IMG/VR virus record: IMGVR_UViG_3300010885_003224
Span: 1 to 62,111 of that record
Strand: one strand, 5' to 3'
DNA from: a virus
Length of the DNA stretch: 62,111 nucleotides
The position numbers and the translations under genes were made by a program. Below are positions 1 to 7,865 of this stretch, piece after piece (the first letter of the stretch is position 1; each line of letters begins with the position of its first letter). Under the pieces are notes generated by a model. It was given only the letters and a program-made list of their open reading frames with translations, did not search any database and was not told where the DNA came from.

Positions 1-108
1 AACATCCAGATGCTTACAACTGCGGCATGGGTCACTACGACAACTGTCAGCGTAGGCACATCCGCCACCGCCACTGAGCTTGTTTCTGCTGGTACTGTTT
101 CTGCGATT
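1..108. repeat. Terminal redundancy, left copy
   Basis: Identical to bases 62004-62111. The reading frame of the gene at the right end continues without a break at base 1, so the two copies are overlap from a circular or circularly permuted assembly of about 62,003 bp. A genuine 108-bp packaged direct repeat is possible but less likely, because the junction falls inside a virion gene. Confidence 0.93.
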
Positions 109-267
109 GGTCTTAACGCATTGGCCCCCGGCGCAGATGCAACCCGCACTGCAAACTGGGATGATACTCTTGGCACTGACAAGCGCATCTGGGTTCTTTC
201 CGGCTCAGGTACTGGCGGTGTAGGAACCTTGACGATCCGCTACATCCAAGCGCACGATCTGCCGTAA
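1..267 (+). CDS. Virion structural protein, 3' part (gene wraps from 61815)
   Basis: This is the 3' end of a gene whose start is at 61815 on the far side of the assembly junction. Joining 61815-62003 to 1-267 gives 151 residues. The protein is rich in Thr, Ala, Gly and Val with alternating polar and hydrophobic residues, as in beta-structured head decoration or spike-base proteins. It lies downstream of the major capsid gene, separated from it by a homing endonuclease gene, and is followed by another small beta-rich virion protein. No specific family is recognised. Confidence 0.85.
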   Translation, partial: NIQMLTTAAWVTTTTVSVGTSATATELVSAGTVSAIGLNALAPGADATRTANWDDTLGTDKRIWVLSGSGTGGVGTLTIRYIQAHDLP

Positions 268-322
268 TTGTCACAGAACGGCCCCCAAGTGGGGCCGTAT
301 CCACAACGCTTAGGAGTAGCAA

Positions 323-586
323 ATGGCTGGTAGTACGACTGCATACAGAACGGCAAACGCGACAGTATCCGCATATGATGCGCGGGCTATCACTACGAGT
401 GACACGACAAACATCCCTGCTACCCGTGGCCTCTATGTTGGCAGTGCTGGGAACGTGGTGGTAGACATGGCATACGGAACCACGATCACCTTTGTAGGCG
501 TTCAGGGTGGCACAACCCTCTCCCTCCAAGTGACGCGCATCTACGCCACTGGCACCACAGCAACTAACATCGTGGCCCTGTACTAA
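323..586 (+). CDS. Small beta-rich virion protein, spike-base-like
   Basis: An 87-residue protein with a good AGGAG ribosome site 8 bases before ATG. The sequence has alternating hydrophobic residues, the pattern TRGLYVG near residue 32, TFVGV near residue 56 and a C-terminus TGTTATNIVALY. These features recall the small spike-base proteins of the RCAP_rcc01079 type found in gene transfer agents and phages. That family assignment is from memory. It sits between two virion genes, so a decoration or spike anchoring role is inferred. Confidence 0.75.
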   Translation: MAGSTTAYRTANATVSAYDARAITTSDTTNIPATRGLYVGSAGNVVVDMAYGTTITFVGVQGGTTLSLQVTRIYATGTTATNIVALY

Positions 587-587
587 G

Positions 588-2447
588 ATGTTTATTGGGA
601 TTGGCATGAACCTTGTGCGCGGTGGGGCATCGTCGTCCCCCGCTTCCCTATTCGCAGCATCTGAACCCGGCGTCTGGTACGACCCCTCCGACATCACCAC
701 GCTCTTCCAAGACAGCGCAGGGACCACGCCTGTAACTGCACCCAACCAGCCTGTTGGCTTGATGCTGGATAAGTCTCAGGGGCTGGTGCTTGGGTCTGAG
801 TTGGTGGTGAACGGGGATTTTTCGTCAGGAACGACGGACTTTGTTGCCGCAGGGGGTAATATAGTATCTATCGTAGGGGGTCGCCTGAGAGTTACCCGTG
901 ATGGCTCCCTTAATACTTATAATGGCGCATCTATTACACTAAGCGGCCTTTCTTCAGGGCTTTGGTATCGCCTGAGCATTGAGTGCATATCCGGAACTAT
1001 ACCCGCCTACCACAGGGCAAGGCAAAATAGTTCTGGCGCTGCCTATTATGGTGACAATAAGCCTAGTGGAACCTACACATTCCTGTCCACTGGAACAACG
1101 ATGTTACTAGAAGTGAGTTCGACTAGTAACTCAACCACCGGGTATTTTGAGTTTGACAACATCTCCGTCAAACTTCTCCCCGGCAACCACGCTACACAAG
1201 CCACCGCTGGGCAGCGTCCTACCTACGGTATCAACCCCATCACGGGGACACGCAACCTGCTGCTTCAAACTCAAAGCGCCATTACTTTGCCTTGGAGCTT
1301 CGACGCTTCTACTGGATCGGGTATCACCCTCACAGGCGGTCTTGCCTCAGATGGTACTACGCAATTTGCAGTCTTTAATGAGGGGACAAGCGTAAGCGCC
1401 CACAGAGCCAATCAATCAGTCACTGTTTCAGCGGGGGCTACAGTCACTGTTTCCACAGAGTTTAAAGCTGGAACCTCAAGGTACATTCTTCTGGGGACTA
1501 ATCGCGGGGGTATCTCCATTGACACCAATGACGGGACCATCACCCAAACTATTGCAGCGGCAAGCACAACAACTACAAACGGGGTAGTAACTTCGCTAGG
1601 AGGAGGTTTATATCGTGCTAGCGTGAGTGTTTCCCACACAACTGATACCACAATTTTCTATGTAATTTCTACCGCGACAAGCAGTATCTCTGGAACTATG
1701 ACCCCAGTATTTGCTGGAACAAGCCGCACCGCTGTCTTTACCTTCGCACAATTCGAAGCCTCTGCCACCGCCACAGCCTATCAGAAAGTCGTGACGCAAT
1801 ACGAAGTCACACAGGCTGGCGTTCAGTCTGCATCCTACCTATCCTTCGACGGCGTGGATGACGGCATGGTTACGGGTACGATCACACCAGCCACCGACAA
1901 GGTTCAGGTGTTTGCTGGGGTGCGGAAGCTGAGTGATGCTTCACAATCCATTGTTGCAGAGATGTCAGCTATGGCTTCAGCAAACGCAGGTGTCTTTGCC
2001 TTTACTGCACCAAACGGTGCTGCTGAAAACTACAATTTTATCAGTAAGGGAACGACACTACAAAATAATATAGTGGCGACTTACACTTCGCCTATAACAA
2101 ACGTCGTTAGCGGGCTTGGCGACATTGCAGGGCCATCAAACTTGGTCCGTGTAAATGGCGTACAGGTTGGCTCAACGCTGACTACCCAAGGCACAGGCAA
2201 CTACCTAGCCTACCCACTCTACATCGGTCGCCGTGGAGGAACATTAAACCCCTTCAACGGGCGCATCTACAGCCTGATCGTGCGCTTTGGGGCTAACTTG
2301 ACCACAGGGCAGATCACATCCACCGAAAGCTGGGTTGGCGGTAAGACGGGTGTCAACATTGCTAACAACATCTCGCCTACGATATTCGCCAGAGACGACA
2401 CGGCGGTGCTTGACCGCTTCAACGCCATCATTGAACGGAGGGCCTGA
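588..2447 (+). CDS. Large virion surface protein (head fibre or receptor-binding candidate)
   Basis: A 619-residue protein starting one base after the previous stop; an alternative ATG lies at 606. It begins with a short segment containing PGVWYDPSD, followed by long Ser/Thr/Gly-rich beta-strand stretches that look like carbohydrate-binding or concanavalin-like jelly rolls (for example around residues 75-190 and 420-560). There are no membrane segments. The position among decoration and spike-base genes suggests an exposed fibre or spike. The exact family is not recognised. Confidence 0.75.
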   Translation: MFIGIGMNLVRGGASSSPASLFAASEPGVWYDPSDITTLFQDSAGTTPVTAPNQPVGLMLDKSQGLVLGSELVVNGDFSSGTTDFVAAGGNIVSIVGGRLRVTRDGSLNTYNGASITLSGLSSGLWYRLSIECISGTIPAYHRARQNSSGAAYYGDNKPSGTYTFLSTGTTMLLEVSSTSNSTTGYFEFDNISVKLLPGNHATQATAGQRPTYGINPITGTRNLLLQTQSAITLPWSFDASTGSGITLTGGLASDGTTQFAVFNEGTSVSAHRANQSVTVSAGATVTVSTEFKAGTSRYILLGTNRGGISIDTNDGTITQTIAAASTTTTNGVVTSLGGGLYRASVSVSHTTDTTIFYVISTATSSISGTMTPVFAGTSRTAVFTFAQFEASATATAYQKVVTQYEVTQAGVQSASYLSFDGVDDGMVTGTITPATDKVQVFAGVRKLSDASQSIVAEMSAMASANAGVFAFTAPNGAAENYNFISKGTTLQNNIVATYTSPITNVVSGLGDIAGPSNLVRVNGVQVGSTLTTQGTGNYLAYPLYIGRRGGTLNPFNGRIYSLIVRFGANLTTGQITSTESWVGGKTGVNIANNISPTIFARDDTAVLDRFNAIIERRA

Positions 2448-2449
2448 TC

Positions 2450-3097
2450 ATGGCTTATATCTACGACCTCGCTGACACATGGAATGCCTCTGGCACTACC
2501 TTCACTGCCATCAAGATGAACGTCACAGATACTGCTTCTGCTTCTGCAAGTCTGCTGATGGACTTGCAGGTTGGTGGTGCGAGTAAGTTCAACGTTGATA
2601 AAACAGCAAATATTGGTTTTTCTGGTACTGGAACCACTAGCAACATAAAGATGCTAAGTGCAGCAAACTATGGTATTCAACTGAACTCTGGTTCTCCGGG
2701 CATATTTTTTGGTGTCAACAATTCTCTTTTTGGTTCTGTTGTAATGAGAACATCGGGGATAGGTGTTGGGGCAACATCAAACTTTTTTTGGTGTCCTAAT
2801 GCAAACAGAGCGGATGAAAATCCCGACCTGACACTTTTCCGTGACGCAGCCAACACACTCGCCCAACGCAACAGCACAGCCGCTCAGACCCATCGCCTTT
2901 ATGGCACATACACTGACGCATCAAACTACCGCCGCTTGACCAAGACTATGAGCGTTGGCGGCGTGGCTGAGATTAAGCCTGAGGGCGCTGGCACTGGGGC
3001 ATCTGGTAATGTGCTGTATATCTCCGGACTGCCAACAGCAAACCCCGGCGCGGGCATTCTCTGGAATAACCTTGGCGCAGTTGTAGTGGGAACTTAA
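2450..3097 (+). CDS. Tail-fibre-like or surface virion protein
   Basis: A 215-residue protein whose ATG lies 2 bases after the preceding stop. It has many short Gly/Ala/Ser-rich beta-like segments and the phrase LFRDAANTLAQRNSTAAQTHRLYGTY split across residues 127-152, which is typical of phage fibre shafts and collar regions where RNST(A/T)..Q..R.Y.TY patterns recur. The C-terminal part resembles a shaft-to-knob junction. It probably works with the 619-residue protein upstream. Confidence 0.7.
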   Translation: MAYIYDLADTWNASGTTFTAIKMNVTDTASASASLLMDLQVGGASKFNVDKTANIGFSGTGTTSNIKMLSAANYGIQLNSGSPGIFFGVNNSLFGSVVMRTSGIGVGATSNFFWCPNANRADENPDLTLFRDAANTLAQRNSTAAQTHRLYGTYTDASNYRRLTKTMSVGGVAEIKPEGAGTGASGNVLYISGLPTANPGAGILWNNLGAVVVGT

Positions 3098-3098
3098 C

Positions 3099-3257
3099 AT
3101 GATCACCCTCACCCTCACCGAACAAGAAGTCCAAGCCCTCGCTGGGTTGCTGGATGCTGGCGTAAAGGCACTAGGTCTTCGCGCAGTAAAAGATGCCGCA
3201 ACGCTTCTTGATAAACTGGAAGAAGCCACTCAAGCCAAGGAGCCGACCAATGACTGA
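3099..3257 (+). CDS. Small helical protein of unknown function
   Basis: A 52-residue ORF starting 1 base after the preceding stop. It begins MITLTLTEQEVQALAGLLDA and continues as amphipathic helix with KLEEATQAKEP near the end. Similar short phage proteins beginning with a beta-strand and the TxxEVQxLxxLLD pattern are common next to fibre genes. The stop overlaps the start of the next gene by 8 bases, which supports coupled translation. No function can be assigned. Confidence 0.65.
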   Translation: MITLTLTEQEVQALAGLLDAGVKALGLRAVKDAATLLDKLEEATQAKEPTND

Positions 3258-3450
3258 TTACATCGTCACCACCGTACCCGCCTACGTCCAGCCCACCACT
3301 GAGATCACCACTGATGAGGGCTATGTGGACATGGTAATGAACATGGCGGCACTGTCCTACATGGCTCAGTATGGTGTTGCTACACCTGATGAGGGTATCT
3401 CTGCTGCCCGTGCTGCGTTCAACGCCAGCCTTCCGCCAGTTGCCCCATAA
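3250..3450 (+). CDS. Hypothetical virion-region protein
   Basis: A 66-residue protein. I chose the ATG at 3250, overlapping the previous gene's stop, over an upstream in-frame ATG at 3193 that would bury most of the preceding gene. The sequence begins MTDYIVTTVPAYVQP and contains a helical middle (GYVDMVMNMAALSYM). Its stop overlaps the next ATG by one base (TAATG). Function unknown. Confidence 0.6.
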   Translation: MTDYIVTTVPAYVQPTTEITTDEGYVDMVMNMAALSYMAQYGVATPDEGISAARAAFNASLPPVAP

Positions 3451-3710
3451 TGGCTAAGACTCCGGCTTGGACTAGGGCTGAAGGCAAGAGCGCCGCTGGC
3501 GGTCTCAATGCCAAGGGTCGCGCATCATACAACAAGGCCAATCCCGGTAAGCCGGGGTTGAAGCCGCCCGCCCCAAGTCCGAAGACCCCCAAGGATGCTG
3601 CCCGCAAGAAGTCTTTTTGTGCCCGGATGTCCGGGATGCCGGGGCCTATGAAAGATGAGAACGGTAAGCCTACCCGCAAAGCCCTCTCGTTGAGGGCATG
3701 GAAATGCTAG
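3450..3710 (+). CDS. Basic small protein, DUF6321-like
   Basis: An 86-residue, strongly basic, Pro/Gly/Lys-rich protein. It has WTRAEGKSAAGGLNAKGRASY near the N-terminus, a Pro-rich linker, and a C-terminal half containing KSFCARMSGMPGPMKDENGKP. This layout matches small phage proteins grouped as DUF6321 (recognised from memory). The charge suggests DNA or capsid-interior contact, but no function is known to me. Confidence 0.75.
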   Translation: MAKTPAWTRAEGKSAAGGLNAKGRASYNKANPGKPGLKPPAPSPKTPKDAARKKSFCARMSGMPGPMKDENGKPTRKALSLRAWKC

Positions 3711-3719
3711 GAGAGTAAG

Positions 3720-4046
3720 ATGGCAATTGGTCGCGGTAGCATGACTAAAGAGCTCTTTGGCAACCGTCAGAAAGCTAAGAAAATGGCCGTAGGTGGTATG
3801 GTAACTCCTACCGACATGATGAATACCCGCGGGCGCGACATCGCGGCTGCGGCTCAGCAGGGTGGCATGAAGATGGCTACAAATATCCCTTCACGCATTA
3901 CTCCCGCTAACCCTGTGAGCTACTCCACGGGCCCTGCTCCTATGCCTGATCCCAAAGCTCCTATGCCAAAGATGATGAAAAAAGGTGGTTCAGTGCGTGG
4001 CTGCGGCTGCGCTACCCGCGGTAAATCTGGCGCAAAGGTGTACTAG
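3720..4046 (+). CDS. Basic Gly-rich protein with GGxVRGxGxAxRGK tail
   Basis: A 108-residue basic protein preceded by GGAGAGTAAG. It contains KMAVGGMV near residue 22 and ends with a Gly/Arg/Cys-rich tail (KKGGSVRGCGCATRGKSG). Nearly the same tail ends the unrelated 249-residue protein at 5440. Short GG-hydrophobic motifs of this kind recur in several virion-region proteins of this phage. It is probably a minor or internal virion component, and the function is unknown. Confidence 0.65.
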   Translation: MAIGRGSMTKELFGNRQKAKKMAVGGMVTPTDMMNTRGRDIAAAAQQGGMKMATNIPSRITPANPVSYSTGPAPMPDPKAPMPKMMKKGGSVRGCGCATRGKSGAKVY

Positions 4047-4049
4047 GTT

Positions 4050-4424
4050 ATGGGACGCACCAACGAAGCCTTGTGGGAAAAGTCTAAATCTGAAGCTGAG
4101 GCCAAGATGGGTGGTAAGCATTCCGCCCGGGCTATGCAACTTGCTGGGAAAATCTATAAGGACAAAGGCGGCGCATATACTGGCGAAAAGACCTCTGCTC
4201 AGAAGTCCCTGTCTAAGTGGGGCAAAGAGGACTGGGGCACTAAAAGTGGTAAGCCCTCGGGTAAAACCGGGGAGCGCTACCTGCCAAAGAAAGCTCGTGA
4301 ATCTCTAACAACTTCAGAGTATGCTGCGACTACAAAGGCAAAGCGTGCTGGCACGGCGGCGGGTAAGCAGTTCGTCGCGCAGCCGAAGAAAATCGCCGCC
4401 AAGACGGCAAAGTTTAGGAAGTAA
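4050..4424 (+). CDS. Lys-rich small protein, DUF5872-like
   Basis: A 124-residue, very basic protein. The N-terminal half is Lys/Gly-rich and the middle has LSKWGKEDWGTKSGKP followed by GERYLPKKARESLTTSEYA. This pattern is what I recall for DUF5872 proteins of phages and giant viruses. The high charge suggests nucleic acid binding, possibly packaged DNA contact. It starts 3 bases after the previous stop within the virion operon. Confidence 0.72.
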   Translation: MGRTNEALWEKSKSEAEAKMGGKHSARAMQLAGKIYKDKGGAYTGEKTSAQKSLSKWGKEDWGTKSGKPSGKTGERYLPKKARESLTTSEYAATTKAKRAGTAAGKQFVAQPKKIAAKTAKFRK

Positions 4425-4426
4425 CC

Positions 4427-5110
4427 ATGGCTGTTGTTGTACCCGATCTGCCAGAACTGTTTGAGGAAGCCTACGAACGCGCTGGCCTCGAAATGCAGTC
4501 GGGCTATGACCTGAAGACGGCCCGCCGTAGTCTCAATCTGCTTACCCTAGAGTGGCAGAATCGGGGCCTGAACTTGTTTACAATTGAAGCTGGTACACAA
4601 GCTCTGACTTCGGGAACTGCCACGTACACGCTACCTACGGGCACAATTGACATAATTGAGCACCAACTACGTACCACCACAGGAACTACACAGGTAGATA
4701 CTTATCTAGAGCGCATCAGCGTATCTACTTACTCGCAGCAAACCAATAAGTTGATCACAGGCCGTCCTACACAGATTTTTGTGCAACGTCTTGCTACAGA
4801 GACAAAGTTCACATTGTGGCCTGTGCCTGATAACACTCAGACGTACACGGTTGCGTACTACCGCCTGAAAGGTATTGACGGTCTGGCTTCGGGTATTGGC
4901 GGTGACACGACCTCCGTACCTCCGCGCTTTGTGCCTGCCCTCGTGGCAGGCCTTGCGTATTACATCGCTATGAAGAAGCCTAAGTCGCAGGCTTTGGTTC
5001 CTATGCTCAAGCAAATATACGATGAACAGTTTGAGCTTGCCGCTGACGAAGATCGTGATCGTTCTTCAGTTATGTTTACCCCGTTTAACTCCATGATGCT
5101 AGGTAACTGA
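4427..5110 (+). CDS. Head-tail adaptor / gp4-like neck protein
   Basis: A 227-residue protein with the opening LFEEAYERAGLEMQSGYDLKTARRSLN, split over residues 10-36, followed by a beta sandwich region and a C-terminal helix. This helix-then-beta layout, including the aromatic EWQNRGLNLFTIE strand, fits the head completion or tail adaptor proteins of podoviruses (P22 gp4 or tail tubular A type). It would form the ring between portal and nozzle. The assignment rests on pattern and position. Confidence 0.65.
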   Translation: MAVVVPDLPELFEEAYERAGLEMQSGYDLKTARRSLNLLTLEWQNRGLNLFTIEAGTQALTSGTATYTLPTGTIDIIEHQLRTTTGTTQVDTYLERISVSTYSQQTNKLITGRPTQIFVQRLATETKFTLWPVPDNTQTYTVAYYRLKGIDGLASGIGGDTTSVPPRFVPALVAGLAYYIAMKKPKSQALVPMLKQIYDEQFELAADEDRDRSSVMFTPFNSMMLGN

Positions 5111-5111
5111 T

Positions 5112-5429
5112 ATGCCCGCATATGCCCGTGGTAGTAAAGCTTTTGGATTTTGTGACCTAACGGGTAAGCGCTACCCGTTAAGTGAACTTGTCTGGGAGAT
5201 TAAACTAGGACGGCGCACAGGGTTTCGTGTCGGTAAAGATGTTGTCGATCCTGACCATCCGCAGTTGTATCTCGGGCGTCTCAAGATCAACGATCCGCAG
5301 GCCCTAAAAGACCCGCGCCCTGACACCTCACAGGCAGAAGCAAACGCGCTGTGGGGTTGGAACCCTGTTGGGAATCCTATTCAATATATGGTAGGCTCAG
5401 TAGGAACTGTAACCGTAACTACCACCTAA
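5112..5429 (+). CDS. Conserved phage virion-region protein
   Basis: A 105-residue protein starting 1 base after the previous stop. It opens with GSKAFGFCDLTGKRYPLSEL, a short treble-clef-like strand with one Cys, then PDHPQLYLGR and a Pro-rich stretch. Proteins like this often sit between neck adaptor genes in environmental podoviruses. It ends in a Thr/Val-rich tail. Function unknown. Confidence 0.65.
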   Translation: MPAYARGSKAFGFCDLTGKRYPLSELVWEIKLGRRTGFRVGKDVVDPDHPQLYLGRLKINDPQALKDPRPDTSQAEANALWGWNPVGNPIQYMVGSVGTVTVTTT

Positions 5430-5439
5430 GGAGGCCATC

Positions 5440-6189
5440 ATGGCTCAAGGCGATAACGACAACTATAAAGAAGGCGTGGACTTCGAGTGGGTCCAAGGCA
5501 ACAATGATGAGAACTCCGGGTTCAAGACTCGTCGTTTCTTCACCAAGGCTGAAAAAGCCAAAATGAATGCGCCTAAGCCCGCCGCGCCTAAAGCTGCTGC
5601 CCCTAAGAAGGCCGCGCCAAAGCTGAAAGGCATCACCACTGAAAAAATTACTGTTAAAGCGCTTGATCCGGCTGTGCGCCCTGCGGGCAAAGCATCTGGT
5701 ATGCCTGAGTCTCTTGGTAACGAAGTTAAGCGCCGTACCGGTATCGGTAAAGGTCAAGGTCAAGGTCAAGCAAAAAGTACAAAGGCATCCAATTACGTTC
5801 GTCCTGAAAAAACAGATACTAGCGGGGCACTTGGGGTAAGTAAGTACCGCAAGAATATGAGCATGGTGGACCGTATTATGCAAGCCGCCGGAAATGCAGG
5901 AACTGCAGTTGGCCGTGCTATTGGTAGCGGTGGTATGGCTAAAGGTGGCATGGTCAAAGAGGGTACTGCCAAGGATATGCGGGAAGACAAGGCCATGGCT
6001 AAGAAGTCTGGCATGACCATGAAGCAGCACGAAGCATCTGCTGCTGACAAGAAGCACGATGCCCCCAAGAAGATGGCTATGGGTGGCGCAGTCAAGAAGA
6101 TGAACTATGGCGGTGGCATGAAAACAGGCGGTACTGTTCGCGGTGCTGGTGCAGCTATCCGCGGCAAACGCTTCACGGGATTGTGCTAA
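5440..6189 (+). CDS. Basic virion-region protein with repeated GG motifs
   Basis: A 249-residue protein with a strong AAGGAGG ribosome site. It has an acidic, aromatic N-terminus, an Ala/Pro/Lys linker around residues 45-65, and a Met/Lys/Gly-rich C-terminal half with repeated segments of the type (M)xxGGxV: GGMAKGGMV, MGGAVKK and TGGTVRG. It ends in TVRGAGAAIRGKRFTGLC, almost the same tail as the 108-residue protein at 3720. Likely a minor virion protein; no enzymatic motif is visible. Confidence 0.65.
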   Translation: MAQGDNDNYKEGVDFEWVQGNNDENSGFKTRRFFTKAEKAKMNAPKPAAPKAAAPKKAAPKLKGITTEKITVKALDPAVRPAGKASGMPESLGNEVKRRTGIGKGQGQGQAKSTKASNYVRPEKTDTSGALGVSKYRKNMSMVDRIMQAAGNAGTAVGRAIGSGGMAKGGMVKEGTAKDMREDKAMAKKSGMTMKQHEASAADKKHDAPKKMAMGGAVKKMNYGGGMKTGGTVRGAGAAIRGKRFTGLC

Positions 6190-6192
6190 ATC

Positions 6193-6843
6193 ATGAACTA
6201 CACAGAACTTAGTCAGGCTATTCAGGATTACACTGAAAACAACGAAACCACGTTTGTGGATAACATCCCTACGTTCGTTCGCCAGACTGAGGAGCGTATC
6301 TATCGGTCGGTGATGATCCCCGAACTGCGGAAGAACGTCACAGGCTCTCTGACGAGCGGGAACAAATACCTCGCTCGTCCTACCGACTTCCTCACGGTGT
6401 TCTCCATCGCTGTCATTGATGGCGATGGGAACTACCAATACTTGATCGACAAAGACGTGAACTTCATGCGTGAGGCTTACCCGTCACCCACAGTGACCGG
6501 GCTTCCCAAGTATTACGCACAGTTTGACGGCGATGGCCCTGTGTCTACCTACGGTAACTTTATCTTGGGCCCGACCCCCGATGCCAACTACCAAGTAGAG
6601 CTGCACTACTTCTACAATCCAGTCTCTATCGTGACTTCTGGAACATCATGGCTTGGTGAAAACGCTGAAGCTGTGCTCTTGTATGGTAGTCTCATTGAGG
6701 CTTATACTTTTATGAAGGGCGATACAGACCTTATGGCTAAATATAGTGAACGTTATCAAGCGGCACTTATGAACCTCGGTATGCTTGATGTACGTGGCAA
6801 GCGCGATGACTATCGCGATGGACAGATCAGGACCAACACATGA
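6193..6843 (+). CDS. Phage neck adaptor protein
   Basis: A 216-residue protein starting MNYTELSQAIQDYTEN, followed by FVDNIPTFVRQTEERIYRS and a central beta region with Pro/Gly turns, then a C-terminal helix (SERYQAALMNLGML). This arrangement matches the adaptor proteins that bind under the portal in short-tailed phages and related viruses. The stop overlaps the next ATG by 4 bases (ATGA), so the downstream gene is translationally coupled. Confidence 0.72.
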   Translation: MNYTELSQAIQDYTENNETTFVDNIPTFVRQTEERIYRSVMIPELRKNVTGSLTSGNKYLARPTDFLTVFSIAVIDGDGNYQYLIDKDVNFMREAYPSPTVTGLPKYYAQFDGDGPVSTYGNFILGPTPDANYQVELHYFYNPVSIVTSGTSWLGENAEAVLLYGSLIEAYTFMKGDTDLMAKYSERYQAALMNLGMLDVRGKRDDYRDGQIRTNT

Positions 6844-7136
6844 GCGCTGGAAATATGAGTATCCCGAGGGACATCCCTCTCGTGCAGGTGCACACAACAA
6901 ATAATCGTGGCTTTAACCCTGAAGAGCTTGCAGCGCGTTGTGCTGATAAACTGATCTATGTAGCTGATACAGCGCCTCCAGCTATCCGTGAGCAAGCTTT
7001 GGCATTCAAAGAACACATCGAAAAGGTCGTTGCTATCTATATGCATGAGGCCATCGCAAGTGATCGCACAACTGTGTACAATATGCTTAAATCTGCGGGT
7101 CATGCCGACCTCGCTGAAATGATCAGGAGGATCTGA
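6840..7136 (+). CDS. Hypothetical virion-region protein
   Basis: A 98-residue, mostly helical protein overlapping the previous stop (ATGA). It has an N-terminal beta-rich part with PLVQVHTTNNRGFNPEELA and helices with KEHIEKVVAIYMHEAI and AGHADLAEMIRRI. Similar short helical proteins often lie next to the adaptor in podoviral neck operons. Function unknown. Confidence 0.68.
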   Translation: MSAGNMSIPRDIPLVQVHTTNNRGFNPEELAARCADKLIYVADTAPPAIREQALAFKEHIEKVVAIYMHEAIASDRTTVYNMLKSAGHADLAEMIRRI

Positions 7137-7137
7137 C

Positions 7138-7596
7138 ATGGCGTTTACTGGAAATGCGATGTGTACCTCTTTCAAGACAGAACTCTTGAAGGGTTGCCAT
7201 GACTTCACGCTTACCACAGGTGATGCATTCAAGTTGGCTCTGTACACCAACACAGCATCCTTCACCGCTGCGACCACGGCATATACCGCGACCAACGAAG
7301 TTGGGGCATCTGGATCCTACGCCGCTGGCGGCGGTACATTGACCAACATCACCGCAGTAAACTCAGGGACCACGGCATTCGCTGACTTTGCCGACTTGAC
7401 CTTCACCACAGCAACCATCACTGCCCGTGGCGCTTTGATTTATAACACAACTCCCAACACAACTTCTTCTGCTGGCTTGACCAATCCGACCGTTGTTGTC
7501 TTGGATTTCGGTGCAGATAAGACATCGACTGCTGGTGACTTCACCATCGTGTTCCCAACTGCTGACGCCACAAACACCGTCATTCGGATTGCATAA
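7138..7596 (+). CDS. Beta-rich virion protein
   Basis: A 152-residue Thr/Ala/Gly-rich protein with an AGGAGG ribosome site. The N-terminus has MCTSFKTELLKGCHDFT, then KLALYTNTASF, followed by alternating strands. This start pattern, ending in a hydrophobic strand (FTIVFPTADATNTVIRIA), is a frequent phage tail or decoration protein type. No catalytic motif is seen. Confidence 0.7.
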   Translation: MAFTGNAMCTSFKTELLKGCHDFTLTTGDAFKLALYTNTASFTAATTAYTATNEVGASGSYAAGGGTLTNITAVNSGTTAFADFADLTFTTATITARGALIYNTTPNTTSSAGLTNPTVVVLDFGADKTSTAGDFTIVFPTADATNTVIRIA

Positions 7597-7608
7597 GGTG
7601 ACTTCACT

Positions 7609-7854
7609 ATGTCCACGGTGTACGTATTCGGTGTCTCCGCATTCGGGCGTGTCGGTAACGCACTTGTTTGGGGGGTTATCGTCCCCGGGCAAACTCCCGG
7701 ATATAACCCGCTTACTCCCGGCACATCCGCTGCATATTCGAATGTGGTTCCTAACCAAGCTCCTAGTTACGTAGGTGTTGTCCCAGCTACTTCTACAGGG
7801 TATAGTGACGTAACTCCTGCCCAGAACCCTGTCTGGTCTCCGACCACTGTATGA
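7609..7854 (+). CDS. Short protein with degenerate 12-residue Pro/Tyr repeats
   Basis: An 81-residue protein. After a short hydrophobic N-terminus, residues 27-80 consist of four imperfect repeats of about 12 residues with pattern P-x-x-x-x-x-Y-x-x-V/L-x-P (GYNPLTP, AYSNVVP, SYVGVVP, GYSDVTP). Such repeats suggest an elongated fibre-like segment. It directly precedes the fibre gene and may form its stalk. Not recognised otherwise. Confidence 0.6.
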   Translation: MSTVYVFGVSAFGRVGNALVWGVIVPGQTPGYNPLTPGTSAAYSNVVPNQAPSYVGVVPATSTGYSDVTPAQNPVWSPTTV

Positions 7855-7865
7855 GGTGATACAAT

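Noticed and set aside
113-745. 210-residue minus-strand ORF at the left end
   Set aside because: It lies antisense to three virion genes with better starts and composition; its Arg/Ser/Cys-rich content is typical of a shadow frame.
5419-6438. 339-residue minus-strand ORF
   Set aside because: It is antisense to the basic 249-residue protein and adaptor gene, both with good ribosome sites; its His/Cys-rich sequence is a mirror of Lys/Ala codons.
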